Shown here: positions 8,660-18,217 of the stretch, piece after piece
Layout: each line of letters starts with the position of its first letter
Position numbering within the stretch: position 1 is the stretch's first letter
Assembly (NCBI GenBank): GCA_963717385.1
Contig: CAVQWE010000027.1
Span: forward strand, 1 to 64,000
Reading direction: 5' to 3'
DNA: 64,000 bases
From: Sva-07 sp963717385
GTDB lineage: Bacteria > Actinomycetota > Acidimicrobiia > Acidimicrobiales > Ilumatobacteraceae
Notes under the pieces: model-generated
What the model saw: only the letters and a program-made list of their open reading frames with translations
Databases searched by the model: none
What the model was told of the DNA's origin: nothing
Position numbers and translations under genes: made by a program

Positions 8660-10740
8660 GTTGCCTCCTCTCGGGCGATGGCCACGCGTGGCCTGATCCC
8701 CATCGGAACGAACTCTGCGACGCGTCGTCGCAGACGTGTGATGCGAGCGGCCGCACGAGCGTGGGCATCGGCGCCCACGGCACCACCGGTACTGCTCGCT
8801 GCGAGCAGGGCGGCGTTCGTGTCGAGCCGCAGCGCCAGATGTCCCGGCGACCCGAATCCGCGTGACTCGAACGTCGGCGTCGGGGCTCGGACGCACAGAT
8901 GCGTGACGGGAAGTTGCCCGTCCGGGCTGTCGGCGAGATAGCTGAAGCGAATGCACCCGACCTGGGTCTGTTCGACCGTGAGGCCGTCGACGAAGAGACA
9001 ATCGGTGGCGTCGATCGAGTCGGCGGTGACCGTTCCGGCGACCGTCACGCCGCGGAGCTCGAGCATCGGTGGGAAGGTCCCACTCGGTGCGATCGCCACC
9101 GAGCCGACGGGAGGCGCGGGCGGTGCGTCGCACATGACGAGCGCCACCCCGTCGCCGTCGACGATCGAGTCGGAGATCCGGATCGGGCGGGCCGCGAGGT
9201 CGGCGGTGATCACACCGGTGATGCACCGGTCGACCTCGATCTCGACACCCCACGCGGCGGGGTCGACGACGAGCCGCGAACCCGCCGTCGGATCCATCGT
9301 GAGCTCGCGCAGCTCGACGCCGCGCACGTTCGGTCCGATCCGTATGTCTCCCGTGACCTGGAATCCCTGGACCGAGACGCATGCGTCGATCAGGTCGATC
9401 GTGAGATTGCCGACGACGGTGGGGGTCAGCAGCGCCGGCGCGACGAACCGCCAGCGCGGCAACGTGGGAGCGAAGGCGAGCACCGGCGCGTTCGGCGCCT
9501 GGAGCCGGGCACTCGTCATCAAGCGGATCTCGACGTCGGCTCGGCCGGGCACCGAGTCGGCGGGATCGAGGCCTGCCGACAGGACCTCGGCTTGGTTGAT
9601 CGCCTGTGTCAGGGTCGGCCGGACCGTGTCGCCGGCGATGCCATCGGGATCGACGGTGACGACGACGCGGGCCGCGGGCTCCACGACACCGAGACCGGGC
9701 AGCGCTCCGATCTCACCGGCCACCGCGCGATACCAGGTCGCCCGGACCGGGCCGCTCCAGTTGCCACCCAGTTCGACCGCGCCACGATGGACGTCGACCA
9801 CCACCTGGTCGGCGTTGGGCGGCTGTGGCGCGGCCGCACCGCGAGGGAGACTCCCGAACCGCAACCGGTTCCACGGGATGTCCATCCGCGTCGAGGTGGC
9901 GAGGTCGACGGCGCTGAGACGCAGCATCGGCGGGTTGCCGGCGGAATCGAAGTCGGCGAGCACATGGGTGTCGGCGATCGTCCAGTTGGTGCCGACGGTG
10001 ATGTCGCCGGGGCGTGCGAGCGCGTCGAGCATCCGGTACGTGACGCGCACGGGCGCATCCGCCTCGTCACCGGTTCGGCCTGATCCGACGAAGCGGCTGA
10101 TGACGAGTGGTCGGGGTGCGACGAACATCGGTGACTCGACGCCGAGCGGGTGCAACGTGAACCGGTTCGGATCACCTGTCGGAGCGCACTCGGTCGCGAC
10201 ATGGGTGTGGACCGTGCGCGGCCAGACCGTGACCCGGACACCGTTGGGGGCGATCCCCTGTTCGGCGGATACGACCCGCTGGCTGGTGTCGAACGGTCCA
10301 CCGATTCGATCCGGGTCGACGCCGGCGAACGAGAAGACCGTCGCTCGCGGGCCGGCGGGATGTCCGAGCCGGTGAGCGCACGCCGTCACCCGCCACCCCT
10401 CCATCACCCTGCCGGTCCATCCCGTCACGACCTCGGCGAAGTCCTCCAGGGCAGCCGGCGTGCCCTTGCGTCGGCGGAGCGCGATCGTGTTGGCGACCTC
10501 GAGGCGGGTCGCGTCCGACGGCAGGCCGAGCAGCGACCCGATGTACGGGACGGCCCAATCGGCGCACGAGTCGATGAACGTGTCGTCGTACACCTGGTCG
10601 ATGTCGCGGGCGAGCAGCGCGACCTGCTCGTCGACTGCCGAGAGCAGCGCATCGAGCATCCGTTCAGGATCGCTCGCACCGTTCGGTCCGTCGCGCACCG
10701 CGGACGGCAACCAGTCGGCGATCGTCTCGGTCATCGTCAT
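8656..10740 (-). CDS. Phage tail protein I-like baseplate protein with beta-solenoid-like C-terminus
   Basis: 694 aa. Start chosen at ATG 10740 (MTMTETIADWLP), which overlaps the upstream stop; a second ATG lies at 10734. The N-terminal 150 residues (VYDDTFIDSCADWAVPYIGSLL, then RRRKGTPAALEDFAEVVTGW) match the P2 gpI-type 'phage tail protein' of contractile injection systems, which joins baseplate wedge proteins. The remainder contains recurring short strands such as VVGNLTIDLI and GDIRIGPNVRGVELRELTM, ending with CIRFSYLADSP, a motif of beta-solenoid extensions in eCIS tail proteins. It probably lies at the baseplate periphery. Confidence 0.75.
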   Translation of the reverse strand: MTMTETIADWLPSAVRDGPNGASDPERMLDALLSAVDEQVALLARDIDQVYDDTFIDSCADWAVPYIGSLLGLPSDATRLEVANTIALRRRKGTPAALEDFAEVVTGWTGRVMEGWRVTACAHRLGHPAGPRATVFSFAGVDPDRIGGPFDTSQRVVSAEQGIAPNGVRVTVWPRTVHTHVATECAPTGDPNRFTLHPLGVESPMFVAPRPLVISRFVGSGRTGDEADAPVRVTYRMLDALARPGDITVGTNWTIADTHVLADFDSAGNPPMLRLSAVDLATSTRMDIPWNRLRFGSLPRGAAAPQPPNADQVVVDVHRGAVELGGNWSGPVRATWYRAVAGEIGALPGLGVVEPAARVVVTVDPDGIAGDTVRPTLTQAINQAEVLSAGLDPADSVPGRADVEIRLMTSARLQAPNAPVLAFAPTLPRWRFVAPALLTPTVVGNLTIDLIDACVSVQGFQVTGDIRIGPNVRGVELRELTMDPTAGSRLVVDPAAWGVEIEVDRCITGVITADLAARPIRISDSIVDGDGVALVMCDAPPAPPVGSVAIAPSGTFPPMLELRGVTVAGTVTADSIDATDCLFVDGLTVEQTQVGCIRFSYLADSPDGQLPVTHLCVRAPTPTFESRGFGSPGHLALRLDTNAALLAASSTGGAVGADAHARAAARITRLRRRVAEFVPMGIRPRVAIAREEAT

Positions 10741-13259
10741 GTCAGAACCGTCCTCACGTCGGGGGGCTCGAGCACCAGCAGTTCGTGGCGATCGGCCGGA
10801 ATGCGTCCGAGGTCGACAGCCGCGCTGTCGACGCTCGACGTACTGAGCGTCATCGCGACCACGCCGACCACGCCGGGCACGGTGTGCACGACGGCGATCA
10901 CGTCGGATCGATCCAATGCCTGTCCGAGCCGGCGTCGTTCGGCGGCGAGCACCCCCGTCGGGTCGACGAGCGCGGCGATGACGTCGGCGGCGACGTCGGC
11001 GGCGACGAGCTCCGGATCGGCGACGATGTCGAGCGTCAGGGCGACCGGCACGACCACTCCACTCACGACCGACATCGGCACTGAGAGATCCCGGCGGGCA
11101 TCGAGGTGGCCGGCCAAGGCGCTCAGCTCTGCGCCGAGCGCCTCGCGGACGCCGCCACTCCCCAGCCGCAGCACGGCGACGTGGGGGCCGGCGCCGGTTC
11201 CGTCGGGGGCGGAGCCGGTCCAGGCGATCGCGTGGCTGACCCCCGGGTAGGCGAGCGAGAGATCGGCGAGGTCGCCCAGCGACACGACCCGGTCGAGCGC
11301 ACGCGCCCGTGTCGGGATCTCGCGACGCAGCGCCGACTCGCTCGGTTGATCCGAGCCGCCGCCGGTCGGACCGGCGCCTTCGACGCCACGGACCCCACGA
11401 ATCGATCCGAGCAAGGTGTCGATCTCGCTCGTGCCGACCTCGCCGGTCGTGCCACCACCGGTGCGGTAGGTCACCACGAGGTTCGCCGCACCGCTCGGCG
11501 GCAGCGCCCCGTCGTCGCCATCGCCGAACCGGAGCGCGACCTCTCCATCGACCCCGATCCGGGTTTCGTAAGCAGTGACCGGTCCGGCGCCGAACATCGT
11601 CGGGCGCTCGTCCCATCGGCGCCCGTCGAGGCGCGCTTCGATGCTCGAGATCGGCGATCCGGTCACGTCGACGACCGCTGCCACGGGCGACTCGGGGAGC
11701 TCGACGACGTGTCCGGTGGTGATGCCGTCACCGCCGGACAGCACCGAGGTGACGGTCGAGCCGTGGCGGACCCTGACGACGTTGCCGCTCGCCGGAGCGA
11801 GCTGGAGGTCGCCGGCTGGCGCATGATCGATCACATCGAGGATCAGACCGGGTCGCAGATCGCCCGTTGCCTGCGCTCCGCCGGCGCTCGTCGTCTCGAC
11901 CTCGGCCGATTCGGCGACATCGAGCAATTCCAAGGTCGCGTCGCCGCCGAGGAGCGTTCGAACGGCGAGTTTGCCGTTCGGCGGAACGGGTGTCGAAGGC
12001 GCCGGCCACACCCGCAAGCGCATGCCCGCGCCGGGAGCCTCGGCGGGTGGAGTCGCCCGGAACTCGTAGTGCGTCGCGACCACGCGCCGGTCGAGGACGT
12101 AGACGGTCGCGGGGCCGGACGCGTACAGCAGCGCTGCGACGTCGTCGGCGAACGTCAGCCGCGACGACGGGACCGACGTGCCCGGCACGACCTCCCAGTC
12201 GACCGGCTGGTGAGCGGCGACGCGCACGACGTCGCCCGCCGACTCGTTCCAGTCGACGATCGCGACGAGGCTCTCACGTGAGACGTCGTCGAGTCGACGG
12301 TCGAGTACCACCGAGCGTGCTTCCTGGGCCCGTTGGCTGTATTCGCCACCGAGCGGAACCTTCGTGGCGGCACCGTCGGTGATCGACAGGACGGACTCGA
12401 CTCGCCGCGCGACGGTCGCCTGGTCGACGACCCGATACGCGGCATACGACCGCGTAGCGGCGTCGACCATCAGCTGGGCCATGTCGCGGTCGAACTCGAT
12501 CAACGTCGTTCCCAGCTCCGACTCGTGCCCGACGACGTTCAGGACGCCGACGGGGGTCATCCCCGATTGCGGTACCGACTGGATCAACCCGAAGATCCAC
12601 AGCAGGAACGCCAACCAGCCGTTGGTGCCGGTGGTCGCCTGTTCGTCGATGAGCAACACCTGGTCGCCGGCACGAAAGCCGGGATCGCCGAGGAAGCGCA
12701 CCTTGCGACCGTTCGGCTGCGCGGGTTCCGGCAGCCAGGTCGCCGTCAGCCCGGTCCAGTCGGCGAACAGATCGGTGTCGGCGATGACCTCGTAGGTCTG
12801 CGGTGCCCGTGTCGGCGTTCCGGATGCCTGGACCTTGGTTCCCGCCGGAACCTTCGGACTGCTGGTCCGGTCCGTGTCGAAGCGGACCCACCCCTCCGCG
12901 GCCACGCGTTGAGCCGGTCGGTAGCCGACCTGGTCGGCGAGCCGGGCGAGCGCCGACCAGTCGCGAGCGGTCGCCAGGTACGCCTCGCCGGCGGCGAGTT
13001 CGGTGTAGGCGGCGACTCCCTCCGCCACGAACGCCCAGAGCCGCACGAGGTCCATGCCGTGCGGATCACCCTCCACGTCCCACGAGCGACCGAGCGGTTC
13101 TCCGTCATCGTCGACCTGCTCGGTGCGTGTGACGAGGTCGGCGACGAAGTCGGCGTAGTGGCCGAGCCGGCGGCGCAGCTCGTGGGCGCCAGGTTCGGGG
13201 AGCTCGTGCCGCAGGTCGACGACCGGTTCGCCACACGCACCGGTCGGTTCGCAGATCAT
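10737..13259 (-). CDS. Baseplate J-like wedge protein 2
   Basis: 840 aa, ATG 13259 overlapping the upstream stop (ATGA). The middle has baseplate wedge features: WVRFDTDRTSSPKVPAGTKV, then AYETRIGVDGEVALRFGDGDDGALPPSG, ANLVVTYRTGGGT and GEVGTSEIDTLLGSIRGV. The C-terminal part (VSLGDLADLSLAYPGVSHAI, PVALTLDIV, VHTVPGVVGVVAM) is that of gp6 or baseplate J proteins. Two such large wedge proteins in tandem are normal for eCIS clusters, where they form the wedge that triggers sheath contraction. Confidence 0.8.
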   Translation of the reverse strand: MICEPTGACGEPVVDLRHELPEPGAHELRRRLGHYADFVADLVTRTEQVDDDGEPLGRSWDVEGDPHGMDLVRLWAFVAEGVAAYTELAAGEAYLATARDWSALARLADQVGYRPAQRVAAEGWVRFDTDRTSSPKVPAGTKVQASGTPTRAPQTYEVIADTDLFADWTGLTATWLPEPAQPNGRKVRFLGDPGFRAGDQVLLIDEQATTGTNGWLAFLLWIFGLIQSVPQSGMTPVGVLNVVGHESELGTTLIEFDRDMAQLMVDAATRSYAAYRVVDQATVARRVESVLSITDGAATKVPLGGEYSQRAQEARSVVLDRRLDDVSRESLVAIVDWNESAGDVVRVAAHQPVDWEVVPGTSVPSSRLTFADDVAALLYASGPATVYVLDRRVVATHYEFRATPPAEAPGAGMRLRVWPAPSTPVPPNGKLAVRTLLGGDATLELLDVAESAEVETTSAGGAQATGDLRPGLILDVIDHAPAGDLQLAPASGNVVRVRHGSTVTSVLSGGDGITTGHVVELPESPVAAVVDVTGSPISSIEARLDGRRWDERPTMFGAGPVTAYETRIGVDGEVALRFGDGDDGALPPSGAANLVVTYRTGGGTTGEVGTSEIDTLLGSIRGVRGVEGAGPTGGGSDQPSESALRREIPTRARALDRVVSLGDLADLSLAYPGVSHAIAWTGSAPDGTGAGPHVAVLRLGSGGVREALGAELSALAGHLDARRDLSVPMSVVSGVVVPVALTLDIVADPELVAADVAADVIAALVDPTGVLAAERRRLGQALDRSDVIAVVHTVPGVVGVVAMTLSTSSVDSAAVDLGRIPADRHELLVLEPPDVRTVLT

Positions 13260-15649
13260 CGCCCACCCCGCATCGTCAACTCGATGCGACCGCGTTCGGG
13301 CCGCGCCGGATCGTCGTCGAGCACCGGGATCTCGTCGTTCTCGAAGGTGAGCACGTCGTGCACGGTGCCCGGCGGCTCGGCGAGACGTCGGGCGGACGTC
13401 ACCGCGACGGCGTCGACGCCGGGTGTCGCGGCCGCGGCAGCGATCACCGTTGACATGTGGATCGTCCCGCCGAGCCGGAGCGCGTCGGGATGGAACAGTC
13501 CAGGCGCGTCGTCGGTGCCGGGCCGCAGGCGGGCGAGGATCCGTCGCCGGACGGACTCGGTGTCGACACCTGCGACGACACAGACGTCGAGGCCGACGAC
13601 CAATCCGACGCCGGTGCCGGCCACGGTTGCGACCTCCTGGCCGATCATGCGCAGCCCGTCCAGGTGAGCGTTCACCTCCGCCAGTGCGGCATCGGCATCG
13701 CCGTCGAGCACGTCCACGACCGTGACGATCATCGGCCAGGCGCCGGTCCAGGTCCGATGGGCGCTGGCGCGATCGATCCCGGCGATCGAGCGCGCCGCTG
13801 CAGCGTGGTCGCCCGGGAGTACCGCGCGCCGGGGGTCTGCGGCGAAGGCCTGCGGCGCGTCACGGCGTGCACGATCGAGGGGTTCCGCGTCGGCGCCGCC
13901 CACCGACGGAACCGGGTTGCGGGCCGTGACACCTGCGACGTCCTGCCAGGCGGGAGGCGCGGCCGTCAACGCCCCGTTGCGCTGCAGCCGGCTCAGCGTG
14001 TGCGACGGCAGGTTCGCCGCCGCGCCGCCGCCCGCCTCGTACGTCGCTGCGACGACGCTTCCCGCCGGAGGGTCGGTACCCATGGAGCCGGTGCGGAACC
14101 GGATCAGCGGTGGTCGCCACGACTCCTCTTCGACGGTCACGGCGAGCTGCCCGGGTGTGACCCCGAGATGGGTCGCCGTGTTGATCGGGACGATCCCGGC
14201 ACCCGACGGCAAGGTGACGTCGACCTCCACCCGGTAGGGCGTGCCGTCGTCTCGCCGGGCGAGCCCTTCGGGTGCGCCGGCGAGGAGGTAGCCGTCGGGT
14301 ACTCCGGTCCGTTCGCCGAGCGGCAGATGCTCCGCCCAGTCGGGCGACACGGGCTGCAGCGTCGCTTCGGGCGGACCGTCGACGAGGACACCATGGTGCG
14401 CCGGCACGAGGTTGCCACGCACGATCGTGATCTCCGCGGCGCCGCGGGAGCGATCGGCCGAAGCCGGATACGAACGTTCCAACGGCTCGCGCCATCCGAC
14501 CCGGAAGAGCGCGAGTGACGGCTCGAGGGGATCGGCGATCGGGTCGACCGTGACGAGTTCCACCACCTGCCCCATCCGACTCGGCAGCGGCGCCCGAAAG
14601 CCCGGTTGGCCGTCGACGACGGGCCAGTCGACCACCCGCGCCCGCCAGTCGTCGTGGGCGGCTGCGTCGCCCGGGTCGACGACCTCGAACACGATGCGGT
14701 CGCCCACCGCCAGCCAGTTCGCACCCAGCGCGTCGGCAGGCAGCGGTCGCACCAACACCGCGGACGTCGTCCCTGCCGGCAGGCAGCAGCCCGCCTCGCC
14801 CCAGTCGTAGATCGCGATCTCGCCCAACGCATCGACGACCTGGCGATCGGACTCCACGACGAACGAGAGCCGCTCGTCGTCCCCTGGCGTGACCCGGTCA
14901 CCCGCCTGGACAGCGACCGGTGGGCCGCCTGGCGCGATCGAGAGGTGGACGTGCGTCCGAGCGGCCACGGCGTCGGCCAGTTGGTAGTCGACGAGTCGGG
15001 CGTGGCGGGCGACCGATGTCCGCCATCGCGCGGTCGACAGGTAGGTCTCGGCGGCGACCCGGTCGATGCGGTAGTGCAGCAGGTCGCCGATGTGTGCGAA
15101 CAGCTCGGCCACGGTGATCGTGGGGTCGGCGATCGACGTGTCGGCATCGGGGCGCTGCCGGCGATGGAACTCGACCAGTGCGCTGCGCAGCGCACGCCAG
15201 TCGCGAGCGGTGTAGTCGTGCACCGGTGAGGGCGCCACCGTCGTCGGTGCGGCATCGACGCCGAAGCAGTTGCCGAGATCGGGGCACTCGGGCCGGAGCC
15301 GGACGGGGAGCCGGAGTCGCAGCGGGTCCATCTCGAGGCCGGCCGGCGGGTCGACCTCGAGGCGATAACGGGTCGGGTCGGGCAATCCGACGATCGAGAG
15401 GCGCACATGGTCGACATCGACGACTGCGGCGCTGACCTCGACGCTCGCGGCGCCGGGAGGTGCCAGGATCGTCCACCGCGTCGGGTCGGCGAGCACTGCG
15501 GGAGGGGTCTGGTAGAGCCAGACGTCGACGAACCGTTGACCGGCGATCACATTCGTGCGAGCGACCCGAAGACCGTGCGTGGTCGTCGCCGGGTCGAACA
15601 GCCGGTGCGGTCGCTCGATCGCCGAGCAGTGCGGCATCAACTCGCTCAC
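13256..15649 (-). CDS. Baseplate J-like wedge protein 1
   Basis: 797 aa. The GTG start at 15649 overlaps the gp25 stop (GTGA), and its stop overlaps the next start (ATGA). A central segment has DWRALRSALVEFHRRQRPDA, DPTITVAELFAHIGDLLHY and RIDRVAAETYLSTARWRTSV, a signature of eCIS baseplate J-type proteins. Later come APPAWQDVAGVTARNPVPSV, GGADAEPLDRARRDAPQAFA and LPGDHAAAARSIAGIDRAS, the baseplate J core. Forms the inner baseplate wedge with gp25 and the second J-like protein. Confidence 0.85.
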   Translation of the reverse strand: MSELMPHCSAIERPHRLFDPATTTHGLRVARTNVIAGQRFVDVWLYQTPPAVLADPTRWTILAPPGAASVEVSAAVVDVDHVRLSIVGLPDPTRYRLEVDPPAGLEMDPLRLRLPVRLRPECPDLGNCFGVDAAPTTVAPSPVHDYTARDWRALRSALVEFHRRQRPDADTSIADPTITVAELFAHIGDLLHYRIDRVAAETYLSTARWRTSVARHARLVDYQLADAVAARTHVHLSIAPGGPPVAVQAGDRVTPGDDERLSFVVESDRQVVDALGEIAIYDWGEAGCCLPAGTTSAVLVRPLPADALGANWLAVGDRIVFEVVDPGDAAAHDDWRARVVDWPVVDGQPGFRAPLPSRMGQVVELVTVDPIADPLEPSLALFRVGWREPLERSYPASADRSRGAAEITIVRGNLVPAHHGVLVDGPPEATLQPVSPDWAEHLPLGERTGVPDGYLLAGAPEGLARRDDGTPYRVEVDVTLPSGAGIVPINTATHLGVTPGQLAVTVEEESWRPPLIRFRTGSMGTDPPAGSVVAATYEAGGGAAANLPSHTLSRLQRNGALTAAPPAWQDVAGVTARNPVPSVGGADAEPLDRARRDAPQAFAADPRRAVLPGDHAAAARSIAGIDRASAHRTWTGAWPMIVTVVDVLDGDADAALAEVNAHLDGLRMIGQEVATVAGTGVGLVVGLDVCVVAGVDTESVRRRILARLRPGTDDAPGLFHPDALRLGGTIHMSTVIAAAAATPGVDAVAVTSARRLAEPPGTVHDVLTFENDEIPVLDDDPARPERGRIELTMRGGR

Positions 15650-16014
15650 GTCGCGCCTCCGAGGGTGACGAGGGTGCGTCGTTCGTCACCCGAGGGTCGG
15701 AGCCGGTAGCGAACGTCGGCGAGCAGGGTCGAATCGTCGATCCGCACCGCCACGTCGACCACCTCGATCCGGTCACCGAGCGCCCGCTCAAGCGAGCCGC
15801 GGGCGCGGATCTCGACGACGGTGCGCAGGGCCCCGTCGAGCGGCTCGAACAAGGCCGCTGCGCCGAGCCCCGCACCGAACTCCGGACGATGCAGCCGCTC
15901 CCCCGGCCCGGTCAGCAGGACGAGCCGCACGAGGTCGGCGATGTGACGGTCCGGGTCGGCGAGCGCGAGTTGCCGGGTGGCTGCACGGCGGAACGGGTGT
16001 CGAACGTTCGTCAT
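15646..16014 (-). CDS. gp25-like baseplate wedge protein
   Basis: 122 aa, ATG 16014 overlapping the PAAR-like stop (ATGA). HIADLVRLVLLTGPGERL then HRPEFGAGLGAAALFEPLDG are the hallmark of the T4 gp25/GPW family, which nucleates the sheath on the baseplate. It lies between the tip protein and the J-like wedge genes, the usual eCIS order. Confidence 0.88.
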   Translation of the reverse strand: MTNVRHPFRRAATRQLALADPDRHIADLVRLVLLTGPGERLHRPEFGAGLGAAALFEPLDGALRTVVEIRARGSLERALGDRIEVVDVAVRIDDSTLLADVRYRLRPSGDERRTLVTLGGAT

Positions 16015-16343
16015 TGCGCCGTCACCCTGGTCTGGAAGCCGCTGATGATCGATGTCCCCTGCGGCGCACCTGCGGCGCTGACGCACAACCCGACGGACGT
16101 GTGGAGCAGCGGTGCTGCGCCTTCGAACGTCACCCTGGCGGCCGGCAGCATCCACTCGATCCGCACGCACGGTGACGGTGCCCCGCTGACGTTCAAGGCA
16201 CATCCGGCGACGGTGCTGACGTCGCCTTGCCGCAGTGGGGGGTCGCCATCGACGGTCGTGCGCACCGCAGTCGGCGACACGGTCGCCGATCCACCGTGGG
16301 GGCACATGATCGTGGCCCGGGAGGTGAGGACGAACTGACTCAT
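16011..16343 (-). CDS. PAAR-like spike tip protein
   Basis: 110 aa, ATG 16343 overlapping the upstream stop. The start SRATIMCPHGGSATV, then CALNVSGAPSPCVRIEWM and a second CP/GG-poor half, match the small PAAR-like tip proteins of eCIS clusters that cap the VgrG-type spike. Cysteines near the start and middle could bind metal. Placed directly after the spike gene. Confidence 0.8.
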   Translation of the reverse strand: MSQFVLTSRATIMCPHGGSATVSPTAVRTTVDGDPPLRQGDVSTVAGCALNVSGAPSPCVRIEWMLPAARVTFEGAAPLLHTSVGLCVSAAGAPQGTSIISGFQTRVTAQ

Positions 16344-16873
16344 CGCACCTCCAGCGCACCGTCGTTGATCGAGACGGACTGATTGGTCATGGCGATCTTC
16401 TGCGAACCGAACTCGAGCACGAGCCCGTTGGCGTCCATCGTGATCGTCGCTCCGGTCGACGCTTCGACGTGGATCCGCTCGCTCCCGCCCTCGTCGATCA
16501 GCTCGATGCGGTTACCGCCGGGCGTCAGGAGCACCACCGCCTCCGGGCCGGCACCCTCGATCCCCGCACCGTCGGCCCACGTCGCCCCGGTCCAGATCGG
16601 GGCGCGGCCGACGTCGCCCGCCGGCCACTCGACGAACACGACGCTGCCGACCGGTGGCACGCTCGCCAGCCCGACGCCAGCCCCGGCGTACGGTGACGAG
16701 GCACGGCACCACCCGGTCTCCTGCTGGCCGAGTATCTCCGGCACGACGACCCGGACTCGGCACAAACCCTTCGGATCGTCATTGTCGACGACGGTCGCGC
16801 TGTACGGACCGAGGAGCCGGCCGTTCCACTCGGCGCGGGCCGGCGTCGGCGCCTCGGTCGTGTCGTTGCTCAT
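16340..16873 (-). CDS. Spike protein: gpV/VgrG C-terminal type with OB fold and beta-helix
   Basis: 177 aa, ATG 16873 with TGATG overlap. The N-terminal half (YSATVVDNDDPKGLCRVRVVV, PPVGSVVFVEWPAGDV, PIWTG) is the gp5-type OB fold. The C-terminal half (GGNRIELIDEGGSERIHVEA, TITMDANGLVLEF) is the repeating beta-helix needle. With the neighbouring gpD-like protein it makes the VgrG-equivalent central spike, here encoded by two genes. Confidence 0.88.
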   Translation of the reverse strand: MSNDTTEAPTPARAEWNGRLLGPYSATVVDNDDPKGLCRVRVVVPEILGQQETGWCRASSPYAGAGVGLASVPPVGSVVFVEWPAGDVGRAPIWTGATWADGAGIEGAGPEAVVLLTPGGNRIELIDEGGSERIHVEASTGATITMDANGLVLEFGSQKIAMTNQSVSINDGALEVR

Positions 16874-17949
16874 CAGACCAGACCTCCCAACAGCGACCCG
16901 CCGCTCGACCCGAGCGCGTTGCGGACCAGGGTGAGCTGCTGCTCGTGATGGTCCTCGGAGAGGGTGTGTCGAACTCGTTCGACGAGATAGAGGCCCGACA
17001 GACGAGCGCCGAGGCCGTGGACGTCAAGCGTGCGCCGGGCACGGACCATCGGGCCCAGCACTGTCGGGTCGGTGGTCGCGGTGAGCCGCACGGCGAATGC
17101 CTGGTCGCGGGCGCGACCCGTCGCGGCGTCGAACGGTTCGATCTCGCCGTGGACGTCGGCTGGTCCGAGCAGTGTCGTGCGGGGTGCGGCCACGGGTTCG
17201 GATCCTTGGGACTGGTCGGAACCGTCGGACCGGGCCGTGACCGGTCCATCAGTCAGGGGCGGGATGCGGTCGGCCAGTACGGTGCCTCCTCCGTCGAGGT
17301 CGACCTCGACGTCGACCGTCGCCGCCTCGTCGCCGTAGCCGAAGCGGAGCGTGGCCGACGGCGGTGCGAGCGGATCGATCCGCCGGAAGTGTCCGGTCAC
17401 CTTGTCACCGTCGACCTCGATGAACGTCGAATATCCCCACTTGGCGGCGAGCAAGCGGAGGAACGACCAGTCGGTCCCTCGTTGGATGGGTGTGAACACG
17501 TCCGGGTCAGGGCCCCCCGGCGTCGTCTCGATCTCGGTGGCCCATCCGTATGCGGCGAAGATGCTCGACGCGATCGCGCTGTCCGCGGTGCCGGGCCAGG
17601 CCACCGTGCGTTCGACCCGATCCATCTCCGCGGTGTGGTCGAGTGCACGACAGACGATCTGGGAAGCGCCGTTCGGCGCGATCGTCCACGATGCGCCGAC
17701 CGCGATGCCGGCGAAGGTGTAGGTGACGTCGTCGCGCTCGACGCGGATGCGGAGCTCGGCACCCGGCGAAGCAAGGTCGTCGAGGAGGCTCGGCCACTCG
17801 CCCTCGCTCGTCGGTGAGATCGACAAGGTCACCGAGGCGGCGTCGGGCTCGCCGATCGCCTCTTCGACCTCGATCTGGGCCCCGGCGCGGAGCACGTCGT
17901 CCGTCACGTCGCTGCCGGTGATCTCGATGGTCACGCGCGTGTCACTCAT
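16873..17949 (-). CDS. Phage late control gene D-like hub protein (VgrG N-terminal half)
   Basis: 358 aa, ATG 17949 overlapping the LysM stop by 8 nt. The sequence GTDWSFLRLLAAKWGYSTFI, EVDGDKVTGHF and GLYLVERVRHTLS, with two beta-barrel-like halves, fits the gpD or gp27-like hub that links the tail tube to the spike. The position between a LysM protein and the OB-fold spike is typical of eCIS. Confidence 0.85.
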   Translation of the reverse strand: MSDTRVTIEITGSDVTDDVLRAGAQIEVEEAIGEPDAASVTLSISPTSEGEWPSLLDDLASPGAELRIRVERDDVTYTFAGIAVGASWTIAPNGASQIVCRALDHTAEMDRVERTVAWPGTADSAIASSIFAAYGWATEIETTPGGPDPDVFTPIQRGTDWSFLRLLAAKWGYSTFIEVDGDKVTGHFRRIDPLAPPSATLRFGYGDEAATVDVEVDLDGGGTVLADRIPPLTDGPVTARSDGSDQSQGSEPVAAPRTTLLGPADVHGEIEPFDAATGRARDQAFAVRLTATTDPTVLGPMVRARRTLDVHGLGARLSGLYLVERVRHTLSEDHHEQQLTLVRNALGSSGGSLLGGLV

Positions 17950-18217
17950 CGGGCAACCTCATGATCGTGCCAGGCAGCTCGAGGCGCTCGGCGTCCACGA
18001 ACGGGTTGGCGTCCGCGAGCCGCCACCACTGGGTCGTGTCACCGAACGCGACATGCCCGAGGAGGTCGAGACGGTCTCCGGGGCGCACCTCGTACGTGCC
18101 GTTCGTCGAGGGCTCGGACACGACGCGGGGCACGAGCATCGTGCGCTCGTTGCCGTCGGCGCCGACCACGACGACGGTTCGGCTGCCGTGGTATCGCGAA
18201 CGCGGATCGACGCTCAT
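17942..18217 (-). CDS. Small LysM-domain baseplate protein
   Basis: 91 aa. The ATG at 18217 shares a TGATG with the stop of the CIS tube-initiator gene. The C-terminal 45 residues form a LysM domain (TYEVRPGDRLDLLGHVAFGD, then WWRLADANPFVDAERLELPG). In contractile systems such small LysM proteins (gp53 or Pvc-like) clamp the baseplate hub rather than bind cell wall. Confidence 0.85.
   Translation of the reverse strand: MSVDPRSRYHGSRTVVVVGADGNERTMLVPRVVSEPSTNGTYEVRPGDRLDLLGHVAFGDTTQWWRLADANPFVDAERLELPGTIMRLPDE

Noticed and set aside
6911..8941. Long plus-strand reading frame opposite the beta-helix gene
   Set aside because: Composition typical of an antisense shadow in high-GC DNA, and it opposes a coupled operon.
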